Source of the DNA: Microbacterium sp. BLY
GTDB taxonomy: Bacteria; Actinomycetota; Actinomycetes; Actinomycetales; Microbacteriaceae
Direction: 5' to 3'
DNA: 64,000 nucleotides
Assembly (NCBI RefSeq): GCF_017939615.1
Contig: NZ_JAGKSR010000001.1
Span: 682,001-746,000, forward strand
Under the pieces are notes generated by a model. The model was not told the origin of the DNA. It worked only from the letters and a program-made list of their open reading frames with translations, and did no database searches. Each line of letters opens with the position of its first letter. The stretch's first letter is position 1. Positions 50,744 to 58,748 of this stretch are shown here, piece after piece. The position numbers were made by a program, and so were the translations under genes.

Positions 50744-51150
50744 CGCGAGAACAGGCAAGCGCGCAGGTCCAGGCCCTCCCACCCCTGACAGCCTGTCCTC
50801 GCGCGAACGCCTGTCGCCCGGCCCCACACCGCGAGAACAGGCACCCACGCAGAGACAGGCCAACACGCGAGCACAGGCCTTCCCACCCCTGACAGCCTGT
50901 CCACGCGCGAACGCCTGTCGCCCGGCCCCACACCGCGAGAACAGGCCCCCACGCAGAGACAGGCCAACACGCGAGCACAGGCCCTCCCACCCCTGACAGC
51001 CTGTCCTCGCGCGAACGCCTGTCGCGCTGCCGCGCACCGCGAGAACAGGCCCCCACACAGAGACAGGCCCCCAGGCACCATCAGGCCAAGATCGGAGTTC
51101 AGGCTTTCCCACACCCCGGCGCATGTCGTCGCGCGGGTGCCTGTGGGGGC
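50744..51150. repeat. Array of 104-bp tandem repeats between convergent genes
   Basis: Copies start at 50744 (86 bp, shortened), 50830 (104 bp), 50934 (104 bp) and 51038 (degenerate, fading by about 51150). The two full copies are nearly identical. Each has three ACAGGC hexamers then a GACAG-C-CTGTC palindrome and GCCTGT, so one hexamer is repeated in both orientations. The 477-bp stretch 50690-51166 holds no supported gene. Open frames through it are repeat-derived. Confidence 0.9.
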
Positions 51151-51166
51151 GCAGGGGGCTCGCGGG

Positions 51167-52531
51167 TCAGTCCACCAGGAGCGCGGGCTCCTCGAGGATG
51201 GAGGCGACGTCGGCGATGAAGCGGCTCATGCCGTCGCCGTCGATCACGCGGTGGTCGAACGAGCCGGCGACCGTGGTCACCCAGCGCGGGCGCACCTCGC
51301 CGTCGACGACCCAGGGCTTCTGGCTGATCGTGCCCATGGCGACGATGCCGGCCTCCCCCGGGTTGATGATCGGAGTACCCGCGTCCATCCCGAACACGCC
51401 GATGTTCGTGATGGTGATCGTGCCGTTCTGCTGATCGGCCGGCGGAGTCTTGCCCTCGCGTGCCGTGAGCGTGAGACGGTTCAGGGCGCGGGCGAGGTCC
51501 TTCATGCTGAGGTCCTGCGCGTCCTTGATGTTCGGCACGAGAAGGCCGCGGGGCGTGGCGGCCGCGATGCCGAGGTTCACGTAGTGGCGCACGGCGATCT
51601 CGGCCCCGGCCTCCGTGTCGATCCAGGCCGCGTTGACCATCGGCGTCCGGCGGACCGCCCAGATCACCGCGCGGGCCATGATGAGCAGCGGCGAGACCTT
51701 GATGTCGGCGTAGTCGGGCGAGGCCTTGAGGCGCTTGACGAGCTCCATCGTGCGGGTGGCGTCGATCTCCTTCCACACCGTCACGTGCGGAGCGGAGTAC
51801 GCGCTCTGCACCATCGCCGACGACGTCGCCTTGCGCACGCCCTTCACGGGGATGGACTCGGTGCGGTCGTCGCCGGCCGCTGACGGGCGCACCGGCGCGA
51901 GGCCGCGGGCCAGGCCGGACGGGGCCTGCGGTGCAGGCACCGTCTCCTCGCGCACGCTCCCCCACTCCGGGGTCTCGATGTTGCGGAAGACGCTGGCCTG
52001 GGACGCGTGCTTCATCACGTCGTCGCGGGTGACCTCGCCGTCGGCGCCCGTGGGCGTCACGCTCGTGAGGTCGACGCCGAGGTCGCGGGCGAGCTTGCGG
52101 ATCGGCGGCTTCGCGATCACGCCGACCGACGACCGCACGGGACGCTCGGCCGGCCGCTTGCGCCGCGAGGTCGCGCCGCTTCCGGAGCCGTAGCCGACGA
52201 GCACCGACCCGCCGCCCTCCTCAGGCGCTGGCGCCTCGGCCGTCGCGACGGTGCCGGGTGCGACCGAACCGGTCCCCGAGCCCGCCGCAGGGTCGGTCAC
52301 GAAGGTGATGATCGGGGTGCCGACCTCGACCGTCGCCCCCTCCTCGACGAGCAGCTCGCCGACGACGCCCGCATGTGGAGAGGGCAGCTCGACCAGGGAC
52401 TTCGCTGTCTCGATCTCGCAGATGACGTCGTTGATGGCGACCCGGTCGCCCGGCGCCACCTTCCACACGACGATCTCGGCCTCGGTCAGCCCTTCGCCGA
52501 CGTCCGGAAGGGGGAAGTTCTGCGTGCTCAT
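51167..52531 (-). CDS. 2-oxoacid dehydrogenase E2 (dihydrolipoamide acyltransferase)
   Basis: The 454-residue protein has one lipoyl domain ([12 protein letters not shown], lipoyl Lys44), a peripheral-subunit-binding domain (about 143-180, [22 protein letters not shown]) and the catalytic domain ending in [13 protein letters not shown] with His427 and Asp431. It accepts acyl groups from E1 and passes them to CoA. A single lipoyl domain with an actinobacterial linker fits branched-chain 2-oxoacid dehydrogenase better than the main pyruvate complex. E3 is not in the window. Confidence 0.93.
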   Translation of the reverse strand: MSTQNFPLPDVGEGLTEAEIVVWKVAPGDRVAINDVICEIETAKSLVELPSPHAGVVGELLVEEGATVEVGTPIITFVTDPAAGSGTGSVAPGTVATAEAPAPEEGGGSVLVGYGSGSGATSRRKRPAERPVRSSVGVIAKPPIRKLARDLGVDLTSVTPTGADGEVTRDDVMKHASQASVFRNIETPEWGSVREETVPAPQAPSGLARGLAPVRPSAAGDDRTESIPVKGVRKATSSAMVQSAYSAPHVTVWKEIDATRTMELVKRLKASPDYADIKVSPLLIMARAVIWAVRRTPMVNAAWIDTEAGAEIAVRHYVNLGIAAATPRGLLVPNIKDAQDLSMKDLARALNRLTLTAREGKTPPADQQNGTITITNIGVFGMDAGTPIINPGEAGIVAMGTISQKPWVVDGEVRPRWVTTVAGSFDHRVIDGDGMSRFIADVASILEEPALLVD

Positions 52532-52553
52532 GCGGAGTCCTTTCGTGGGCCGC

Positions 52554-52639
52554 GTTCATAACTCAGGAGACTCGAACTGTTGCGCGCCCCTGCGCCCGCG
52601 CTGGACGGGTGAAGGGGGCGGTTGTCCTGAGTTGTGAAC
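52554..52639. repeat. 86-bp element with 15-bp imperfect terminal inverted repeats
   Basis: GTTCATAACTCAGGA (52554-52568) and TCCTGAGTTGTGAAC (52625-52639) pair at 14 of 15 positions around a 56-bp GC-rich core. The element fills most of the 122-bp gap between the E1beta and E2 genes inside the operon. Confidence 0.75.
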
Positions 52640-52653
52640 ATGGAACGTCGGTG

Positions 52654-53634
52654 TCAGTAGGCCAGGGAGCGGTCGACGGCTTCGAGGATGCGGTCGGCAT
52701 CCGGCAGGTAGGCGCCTTCGAGCTTCGCGGGCGGGAACGGGGTGTCGTAGCCGGAGACGCGCAGCACCGGAGCCTCGAGGGCGTAGAACGCGCGCTCCAT
52801 GACGGTCGCGGCGATCTCGCTGCCGAGGCTCGTGAATCCCGGCGCCTCCTGCGCGTAGACCATGCGACCGGTCTTGCGCACCGACCCGAGGATCGGCTCG
52901 TAGTCCACCGGCGACAGCGAACGCACGTCGACGACCTCGCAGCTCGTGCCCTCGGCCTCGGCGAGCGCGGCCGCCTGGAGCAGCGTCGTGACCATCGCGC
53001 CGTGCCCGACCAGCGTCACGTCGGTCCCGGTCCGCACCACCCGGGAGGAGTGCAGCGGCACGGCGGGCGCGTCGAGCTCGACCTCGCCCTTCGGCCAGTA
53101 CCGGCTCTTCGGCTCCAGGAAGATCACCGGGTCGTCCGACGCGATGGCCTCCTGGATCATCCAGTAGGCGTCGTTCGCGGTGGACGGCGACACCACCCGC
53201 AGACCGGGGGTGTGCGTGAAGTACGCCTCCGGGCTCTCCTGGTGGTGCTCGACCGCCCCGATGTGCCCGCCGTACGGGATGCGGATCACGACGGGCAACC
53301 GCAGCGACCCCTCGTGCCGGTTGGTGAGCTTGGCGAGCTGGGTGGTGATCTGGTCGAACGCGGGGAAGACGAAGCCGTCGAACTGGATCTCGACGACGGG
53401 ACGGAACCCCGCCATCGCGAGGCCGATCGCGGTTCCCACGAGGGCCGACTCCGCGAGCGGGGTGTCCAGCACACGCTTCTCGCCGAAGTCGCGCTGCAGG
53501 TGCTCGGTGATGCGGAAGACGCCGCCGAGCTTGCCGATGTCCTCGCCCATGAGGAGGACCTTCGGGTCGTCCTCCATCGCCTTGCGCATACCGGCGTTCA
53601 GCGCCTTGCCGAGCGGCATGGTCTCCCGGGTCAC
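52654..53634 (-). CDS. 2-oxoacid dehydrogenase E1 beta subunit
   Basis: The 326-residue protein has the transketolase-like Pyr domain (MGEDIGKLGGVF, LAESALVGTAIGLAMAGFRPVVEIQF) and C-terminal transketolase domain (RSLSPVDYEPIL). It forms the alpha2beta2 E1 with the next-upstream gene. GTG 53634 overlaps the E1alpha stop (GTGA) and is preceded by GGAGAGGG. A Met five codons in is the alternative. Confidence 0.93.
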   Translation of the reverse strand: MTRETMPLGKALNAGMRKAMEDDPKVLLMGEDIGKLGGVFRITEHLQRDFGEKRVLDTPLAESALVGTAIGLAMAGFRPVVEIQFDGFVFPAFDQITTQLAKLTNRHEGSLRLPVVIRIPYGGHIGAVEHHQESPEAYFTHTPGLRVVSPSTANDAYWMIQEAIASDDPVIFLEPKSRYWPKGEVELDAPAVPLHSSRVVRTGTDVTLVGHGAMVTTLLQAAALAEAEGTSCEVVDVRSLSPVDYEPILGSVRKTGRMVYAQEAPGFTSLGSEIAATVMERAFYALEAPVLRVSGYDTPFPPAKLEGAYLPDADRILEAVDRSLAY

Positions 53635-54758
53635 TGGCCCTCTCCTTCGAACGACGCCTCGTAGCGGGCGCGCCAGGCTTTCTGCTCCTCGATCAGCGGA
53701 TGCGGCTCGCTGTACACGTGGTCGAACATGAGGTCGGCACGGGGCGGGCCGAGCTGCACCGTCCGGGCACGGAGGTCTTCCGCGGCGTCGGCGGCCTCGG
53801 CGTCGACCTCGGCGAAGAAGCTCTCCTCGGCGCCGCGGTTCTCCAGGAAGGCGCGCATGCGGACGATCGGGTCGCGCCCCGCCCACGCGAGCTCCTCATC
53901 GTCGCCGCGGTACTTCGTCGGGTCGTCGCTGGTCGTGTGCGCGCCGAGCCGGTAGGTCACGGCCTCGATCGCGCGCGGGCCGCCGCCGGCGCGCGCCTCG
54001 TCGAGGGCGACGCGGGACACCGCGTAGCTGGCGAGCACGTCGTTGCCGTCCACGCGGACGCTCGGGATGCCGTACCCGGCGCTGCGCTGCACGAGCGGCA
54101 CCCGCGACTGCGTGGTGACGGGGACCGAGATCGCCCAGTGGTTGTTCTGCAGGAAGAACAGCGTCGGGGCCTGGTAGCTCGCAGCGAACACCATGGCCTC
54201 GTGCACGTCGCCCTGGCTGGAGGCGCCGTCGCCGTAGTAGACGACGACGGCCTCGTCGCGCTCGGGGTCGCCCGTACCGGTGCGTCCGTCGAAGGTGAGC
54301 CCCATCGCGTAGCCGGCGGCGTGCAGCACCTGGGAGCCGAGCACGAGCGTATACAGCCGGGTGTTGCCGTTCTTCGGGTCGGTCGGGTCCCAGCCGCCGT
54401 GCGAGACGCCGCGCATGAGCTTGATGATGTCGACCGGGTCCACGCCCCGAATGCGGGTGACGGCGTGCTCGCGGTAGGAGGGGAAGATCGTGTCCTGCGC
54501 GCGGGCGGCCCGACCGGAGCCGACCTGCGCCGCCTCCTGTCCGCGGCTCGGCGGCCACAGGGCCAGCTGCCCCTGCCGCTGCAGGTTGGTGGCCTGGGTG
54601 TCGATCGCGCGGATGCCCACCATGTCGCGGTAGAACTGCGCGAGCTCGGCATCGGGAATGGCCTCGATGAGCGGCAGGTACTGCTCCGCGGCCGGCGTCG
54701 GGGCGACCTTTCCGGTCTCGTCCAGAACGCGCACGAGGGGGGTCTCAGAGGTGCTCAC
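53631..54758 (-). CDS. 2-oxoacid dehydrogenase E1 alpha subunit
   Basis: The 375-residue protein has the thiamine diphosphate motif GDGASSQGDVHEAMVFAASY through QNNHWAIS, RSAGYGIPSVRVDGND and YRLGAHTTSDDPTKYR. The GAHTTSDD segment is typical of branched-chain 2-oxoacid dehydrogenase E1alpha, which supports that substrate class. GTG 54758 is chosen because TAGCGT (54766-54771) lies 7 nt upstream; a longer in-frame start is less likely. First gene of the E1alpha-E1beta-E2 operon. Confidence 0.93.
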   Translation of the reverse strand: MSTSETPLVRVLDETGKVAPTPAAEQYLPLIEAIPDAELAQFYRDMVGIRAIDTQATNLQRQGQLALWPPSRGQEAAQVGSGRAARAQDTIFPSYREHAVTRIRGVDPVDIIKLMRGVSHGGWDPTDPKNGNTRLYTLVLGSQVLHAAGYAMGLTFDGRTGTGDPERDEAVVVYYGDGASSQGDVHEAMVFAASYQAPTLFFLQNNHWAISVPVTTQSRVPLVQRSAGYGIPSVRVDGNDVLASYAVSRVALDEARAGGGPRAIEAVTYRLGAHTTSDDPTKYRGDDEELAWAGRDPIVRMRAFLENRGAEESFFAEVDAEAADAAEDLRARTVQLGPPRADLMFDHVYSEPHPLIEEQKAWRARYEASFEGEGQ

Positions 54759-54765
54759 CGCCCCC

Positions 54766-54771
54766 ACGCTA
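54766..54771 (-). promoter_or_regulatory. -10 box of the E1 alpha operon, leaderless
   Basis: TAGCGT on the minus strand, 7 nt before GTG 54758. Confidence 0.5.
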
Positions 54772-54819
54772 CCCGCGTCGGCATGCCCGGTCACGCATAC
54801 CTAGGACACCCTCGTATCT

Positions 54820-54852
54820 CCCCGGAACCCCGAGATTACGCGGTTCCCGGGG
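54820..54852 (-). terminator. Terminator of the aminotransferase gene
   Basis: CCCCGGAACC and GGTTCCCGGGG form a stem with one bulge around a 12-nt loop, 12 bp after the aminotransferase stop. Confidence 0.65.
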
Positions 54853-54863
54853 TGTCGCCGCCG

Positions 54864-55931
54864 TCAGCGGAGGGCCGCGGCGACCTCCAGCACGCGAGCG
54901 ACGGCCGCCTCCTCGCCGACGGAGATCCGGATGCCGTCGCCGGAGAACGGACGCACGATCAGGTCGGCGTCGACGAAGGCCGTCGCCACCTCGTCGGTGC
55001 GCGCTCCCGTCGGCAGCCACACGAAGTTGCCCTGAGCGTCCGGCACGTCCCAGCCCTGCGCGCGGAGCCCCTCGACGAGGAGCGCACGCCGCTCGACGAT
55101 CACGGCGACGCGCTCCAGGAGCTCGGCTTCGGCGTCGAGGCTCGCGATGGCGGCGTTCTCGGCGGCGGACGTGACCGACAGCGGGATGCCGGTGGTCCGC
55201 GCCGCGTCGAGCACCTTCTCGTGACCGATCGCGTAGCCGACCCGGAGCCCGGCGAGACCGTAGGCCTTGGAGAACGTGCGGAGGACGACCACGTTCGGGT
55301 GCGCCTCGAAGACGCGCTCGGCAAGGCCGTCGACGGCGTCGGGGGCGGTGACGAACTCGGCGTAGGCCTCGTCGAGGATGATGAGCACGTCGGACGGCAC
55401 GCGATCAACGAACGCCGCGAACTCGGCGGACGTGATGATCGGACCGGTCGGGTTGTTCGGCGTGCAGACGATGATCGCCCGGGTGCGGTCGGTCACCGCG
55501 TCGGCCATCGCGTCGAGGTCGTGACGGGAGTCGGCGGTCAGCGGCACCTGCACCCCGGTCGCACCGGCGACCAGCGGCAGGCTCGGGTACGCCTCGAACG
55601 ACCGCCAGGCGTACACGACCTCGTCGCCGACGGAAGCCGTGGCGAGCACGAGCTGGTGCAGGATCGCGACGCTGCCGGAGGCGACGTGGACCTGCTCGGG
55701 CTCGACCCCGTAGCGCGCCCCGAGCCGCGCACGCAGGCGGCCGGCAGTGGCATCGGGATACCGGTTCATCGGCGTCGTGTGCTGCAGCGCGTCGAGGACC
55801 GACGGCAGCGGATCGAACGGGTTCTCGTTGCTGGAGAGCTTGAAGGCTTCGGGACCGGCCTGCTTGCCCTGGCGGTACGGGGCGAGGGAGGCGATGGCGG
55901 GACGGATGCGGGGCAGGGTCGGCTCGGTCAC
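54864..55931 (-). CDS. Histidinol-phosphate/aromatic aminotransferase (class I PLP enzyme)
   Basis: The 355-residue protein has [32 protein letters not shown] and [18 protein letters not shown] with the PLP lysine at K222. The short N terminus and these motifs match the actinobacterial HisC-like aromatic aminotransferase Pat. No his genes flank it, which favours Pat over HisC. TAGACT (55938-55943) lies 6 nt before the GTG start. Single-gene unit ending at a terminator. Confidence 0.9.
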   Translation of the reverse strand: MTEPTLPRIRPAIASLAPYRQGKQAGPEAFKLSSNENPFDPLPSVLDALQHTTPMNRYPDATAGRLRARLGARYGVEPEQVHVASGSVAILHQLVLATASVGDEVVYAWRSFEAYPSLPLVAGATGVQVPLTADSRHDLDAMADAVTDRTRAIIVCTPNNPTGPIITSAEFAAFVDRVPSDVLIILDEAYAEFVTAPDAVDGLAERVFEAHPNVVVLRTFSKAYGLAGLRVGYAIGHEKVLDAARTTGIPLSVTSAAENAAIASLDAEAELLERVAVIVERRALLVEGLRAQGWDVPDAQGNFVWLPTGARTDEVATAFVDADLIVRPFSGDGIRISVGEEAAVARVLEVAAALR

Positions 55932-55937
55932 GCGTCG

Positions 55938-55943
55938 AGTCTA
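55938..55943 (-). promoter_or_regulatory. -10 box of the aminotransferase gene, leaderless
   Basis: TAGACT on the minus strand, 6 nt before GTG 55931. Confidence 0.55.
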
Positions 55944-55986
55944 GGACGTGGGCGCGGCCGCCCTTCCGAGGCCGCGGGTGCGGTGG

Positions 55987-55999
55987 TACCATTCTGGTA
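55987..55999. promoter_or_regulatory. Operator palindrome over the antitoxin promoter
   Basis: TACCA-TTC-TGGTA is a perfect inverted repeat. Its left arm is part of TACCAT (55987-55992), a -10 box 6 nt before ATG 55999, and its right arm ends on the A of that ATG. Binding by the RHH antitoxin would block transcription. Confidence 0.65.
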
Positions 56000-56205
56000 T
56001 GGCTATGACGGTGCGACTCCCTGAGGAACTCGATGCGCGGCTCGAAGACATCGCACGAGCCCGGCACGTCTCCAAGCACGCCGTGATCATCGAGGCGGCC
56101 ACCCGGTTCGCGAACAGCGAGTCCAAGACCGATCGAGTTCTGGCGCTCGCGGACGAGGTGACCGAACGCTACGGCGACGCCATCACGCGCCTCGAAGACG
56201 CCTGA
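55999..56205 (+). CDS. Ribbon-helix-helix antitoxin
   Basis: The 68-residue protein has the RHH fold: strand AMTVRLPEELD, then helices ARLEDIARARHVSKHAVIIEAATRF split by a short turn, then a C-terminal tail (VLALADEVTERYGDAITRLED) that would wrap the toxin. Pairing with a Doc toxin 3 bp downstream identifies it as antitoxin. ATG 55999 is chosen because the first strand begins there and a -10 box is placed 6 nt upstream. It should repress its own promoter with Doc as co-repressor. Confidence 0.88.
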   Translation: MAMTVRLPEELDARLEDIARARHVSKHAVIIEAATRFANSESKTDRVLALADEVTERYGDAITRLEDA

Positions 56206-56208
56206 TCG

Positions 56209-56592
56209 ATGGCCACCGAGTACATCGAGCCCGAGCAGGCCCTCGCGCTGATCGCGAAGCTCGGCCTGCATGTGCGCGACGAGGGGCTGCTCTTCTCCGC
56301 TCTGGCGCGACCCGCCGCCGGCATGTTCGGCGTCGATGCGTATCCGACGTTCGCGGAGAAGGCGGCGGCCCTGATGAGCTCCGTCGCCCAGAATCACGCA
56401 CTGTTCGACGGGAACAAGCGCACAGCGCTCTATCTCACCTTCATCTTCATCCGGCTGAACGGCTACGACATCACCTTCACGAACGACGAAGCCTTCGAGT
56501 TCGTGATCGATGTCGCGCAGAGCCGGATGGATCTCGGGGAGATCGCCCAGGTTCTCGCCGCCCACATCCGTCCCGTGGACGACCGCGGCTGA
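56209..56592 (+). CDS. doc: Doc-family toxin (Fic fold)
   Basis: The 127-residue protein has the Doc active-site motif HALFDGNKRTA (H63 to K70-R71), matching HxFx[D/N][A/G]NK of phage P1 Doc, which phosphorylates EF-Tu and stops translation. Length equals P1 Doc (126). All key residues are present, so the toxin is expected to be active. It starts 3 bp after the antitoxin stop. Confidence 0.92.
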   Translation: MATEYIEPEQALALIAKLGLHVRDEGLLFSALARPAAGMFGVDAYPTFAEKAAALMSSVAQNHALFDGNKRTALYLTFIFIRLNGYDITFTNDEAFEFVIDVAQSRMDLGEIAQVLAAHIRPVDDRG

Positions 56593-56626
56593 CACCGCGA
56601 GCCGCGCATGGGAGACTGAACGCATC

Positions 56627-57031
56627 ATGCGCTTCATCATCCGGGTCGTCGTCAACGCGTTCGCCATCTGGGTCGTCACGCTCATCCCCGTGCTCCAGGT
56701 CACGGTGCGGGCCTTCCCTCCCGGGGAGACGCTGCAGCTCGTCCTGACGCTTCTGGCGGTCGGCGCCATCTTCGCGCTGGTGAACACGATCATCGGGACG
56801 GTCGTGAAGATCGTGGCCTTCCCGCTGTACATCATCACCTTCGGCCTCATCGGCTTCCTCATCAACGGCTTCCTGCTCTGGCTGACCGCCTGGATCACCA
56901 GCAGCTTCGGCTGGGGCCTGGCGGTCGAGTCGTTCTGGTGGGGTGTGCTCGCGGCCCTGATCATCTCGATCATCAACGGCATCTTCGGCTTCATCCTGCG
57001 CCCGCAGAGCAAGCGCTCCCGCCGCGACTGA
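56627..57031 (+). CDS. Four-TM phage-holin-like membrane protein (superfamily IV, YvlD type)
   Basis: The 134-residue protein has four hydrophobic segments (about 5-25, 35-58, 60-85, 95-120), with the family features LVNTIIGTVVKIVAFPLYIITFGL and IINGIFGF, and a basic tail. Despite the holin name these proteins are common outside phages and may affect envelope stress. It lies downstream of the TA pair with a separate start region and converges on the alpha/beta hydrolase gene (5 bp). GGGAGA is upstream but at long spacing. Confidence 0.85.
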   Translation: MRFIIRVVVNAFAIWVVTLIPVLQVTVRAFPPGETLQLVLTLLAVGAIFALVNTIIGTVVKIVAFPLYIITFGLIGFLINGFLLWLTAWITSSFGWGLAVESFWWGVLAALIISIINGIFGFILRPQSKRSRRD

Positions 57032-57036
57032 CACGC

Positions 57037-58332
57037 TCACGGCGCCGACGCCACGCGCTCAGCGCGGTACTCGGTGCGCTCCACGGCGACCGCGCGATCG
57101 AGCTCCGTCCAATAGGCGTCGAGCGCGACGGCGCGAGGATCGTCGGACGCGTCCACCTGTTCCGCGGTCTCGATGTACGTCTCGAGCGCATGGGTCTGCA
57201 GCGCGAAGTCCTGCGGGCCGGGGTCGGGGTCGCCCACCCGGCTCGCGATGAAGCTGTCGGGCGCTCCCGTCCCCTCCGGCGAGCCGCCGGCGGCGAGCGC
57301 GGAGACGACGTCGTCGGTGTGCCGGAGCTGCACGAGGGTCTGGTCGGTCGAGAGCACGGGCTCGACCGGGCTCCCGGCGGTCAGCTGCGTCGTCACCGCG
57401 AACCCGCTCTCCCGCGCGAGGTGCGCCGCGATCATCCCGCCCTGCGAATGGGCGACGACGTCCACCCGGTCCCCGGGTCGCGCACCGGCGGCGGCCAGCG
57501 CGTCCAGCGTCGCCTGATACGACGCGGACCGACCTCCGGTGTAGAGCTCGACGTTGGACTTCATGTCCCAGGGCTCCGTCCCACCCGCGTCCCCCGGCGC
57601 CATCGACCGACTCCCGCCCAGGTACGCGACGTACCTCGTCGCCCCGCCGGGCATCGTGTACCTCTCCACCGCCACCTGCGCGCCCGCGGACGCCGGCATC
57701 CGCCGGAGCGCGCCCGCCAGCCCGCTCGGCGCCGAATTCGGCCGCGAGCTCGCCACCACCCCGACGCGCACCGGATCCGCCGTCCCGCTGAGCGTCATCC
57801 CCGGTCGCACGCGTCCGAGGCCCGAGGTCATGCCGACGACGGCACCGGCCGAGAAGAGCGGGGGAAGGAGCCCGCCGGCGTCGAACTGATCGTCCAGGCC
57901 CCGGAATCGTCGATCCTGGGCCCGCCGTTCCAGGGCGTCGGCGAGAGGACCCAGCCTCTCATCGGCGGCGAGGAGCCGGCGCAGTCGCGCCTCCCGTGCG
58001 GCGGCCGCCGCGGCGTCGGTCTGCGCCAGCACCTGCGCCTGCGCGCGCAGCTCGACCACGTCGTACACCTCCGCGGTGAGGAGGAGATCGGCGGCCGCGG
58101 CCTCGATGTCGGTCACGAGCTCTCCCAGCGCGGCCACCGCCGCCCGGAGTGACCACGCGATCGGGAAGAGATCGGACCAGGCGCCGGCGGAGAGCACCGC
58201 CTCGGCCCGCGCGACGGCGTCCTCCGCCGCCGTGGACGATGGCAGGAGGCCCCGTACGCGGGTCGCGAGGTCGCGGAGCTGCCCGGTGTCCACCGCGATC
58301 GCGCCGCCGTGATCGATGCTCAGACCGCTCAC
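57037..58332 (-). CDS. Alpha/beta hydrolase with helical N-terminal domain
   Basis: The 431-residue protein has an all-helical N-terminal part (about 1-145) resembling WXG/ESX-type helical hairpins. A Gly-rich segment (about 160-185) follows, and then an alpha/beta hydrolase domain with the nucleophile elbow VVAHSQGGM (Ser296), an acid in the region GDPDPG and a catalytic His candidate late in the chain. The arrangement resembles DUF1023-like and lipase-type proteins of actinobacteria. The GTG start overlaps the small helical gene's stop (GTGA). There is no classical signal peptide, so secretion, if any, would be non-Sec. Confidence 0.8.
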   Translation of the reverse strand: MSGLSIDHGGAIAVDTGQLRDLATRVRGLLPSSTAAEDAVARAEAVLSAGAWSDLFPIAWSLRAAVAALGELVTDIEAAAADLLLTAEVYDVVELRAQAQVLAQTDAAAAAAREARLRRLLAADERLGPLADALERRAQDRRFRGLDDQFDAGGLLPPLFSAGAVVGMTSGLGRVRPGMTLSGTADPVRVGVVASSRPNSAPSGLAGALRRMPASAGAQVAVERYTMPGGATRYVAYLGGSRSMAPGDAGGTEPWDMKSNVELYTGGRSASYQATLDALAAAGARPGDRVDVVAHSQGGMIAAHLARESGFAVTTQLTAGSPVEPVLSTDQTLVQLRHTDDVVSALAAGGSPEGTGAPDSFIASRVGDPDPGPQDFALQTHALETYIETAEQVDASDDPRAVALDAYWTELDRAVAVERTEYRAERVASAP

Positions 58333-58583
58333 GCCGCCTCCGTCCTCATCCGGCACTCGGCCACCATCGCCCGCGCCCCGGCGGCATCGTCCGCCAGCCG
58401 CGCCAGGGCCAGTCGCAGCGCGCGCGCCCCTTCGGACTCCCAGGAGCCCGCCTCGCGCAGCGGTCCCAGCGCACCGACCACCTCGTCGAGCCGCGCGAGG
58501 GCGGCATCCAGCTCCGCCAGACCGGCGGCCCGCAGCGCGGGGTCGACGCCGGGCGAGGGGGAGGTGAGCGGGGAGAAGGACAT
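58329..58583 (-). CDS. Small helical WXG-like protein
   Basis: The 84-residue product is two amphipathic helices joined by a turn holding SWESEGARALRLAL, which has the W-x-x-x-G spacing loosely like WXG100 proteins. It is coupled by a GTGA overlap to the hydrolase that itself has a helical N-terminal domain, so the two may form a complex. I know no close named family, and the WXG assignment is tentative. Start ATG 58583 (ATGTCC). Confidence 0.6.
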   Translation of the reverse strand: MSFSPLTSPSPGVDPALRAAGLAELDAALARLDEVVGALGPLREAGSWESEGARALRLALARLADDAAGARAMVAECRMRTEAA

Positions 58584-58736
58584 GCCCCACAGCCTTCCCT
58601 CGTCCTCGTCTCGCCCCGGTCGGAGGGGTCGCGAGCGACGCGTCCGGTGGACAGCCGGACCGTCGGAACCACGGTGCAGGAAGACCGGCGGTCGCCTCCG
58701 CTCCGACGGCCGCTGTGCAGGAACGGCATCGACCGG

Positions 58737-58742
58737 CAGAAT
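58737..58742 (+). promoter_or_regulatory. Candidate -10 box of the tyrosine phosphatase gene, leaderless
   Basis: CAGAAT, 6 nt before GTG 58749. The 165-bp gap 58584-58748 contains nothing else I can name. Confidence 0.4.
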
Positions 58743-58748
58743 GGACCC

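Noticed and set aside
50257..51124. Minus-strand frames through the 104-bp array that encode repeated Cys-containing peptides
   Set aside because: The peptides repeat only because the DNA repeats; several frames are open at once and none has a start signal.
50744..51150. Possible CRISPR array
   Set aside because: The unit is 104 bp, the sequence between short motifs is also repeated, and no cas genes are nearby.
56627..57031. Holin-like gene as evidence of a prophage next to the Doc toxin
   Set aside because: No other phage genes flank it, and this four-TM family is common on actinobacterial chromosomes.
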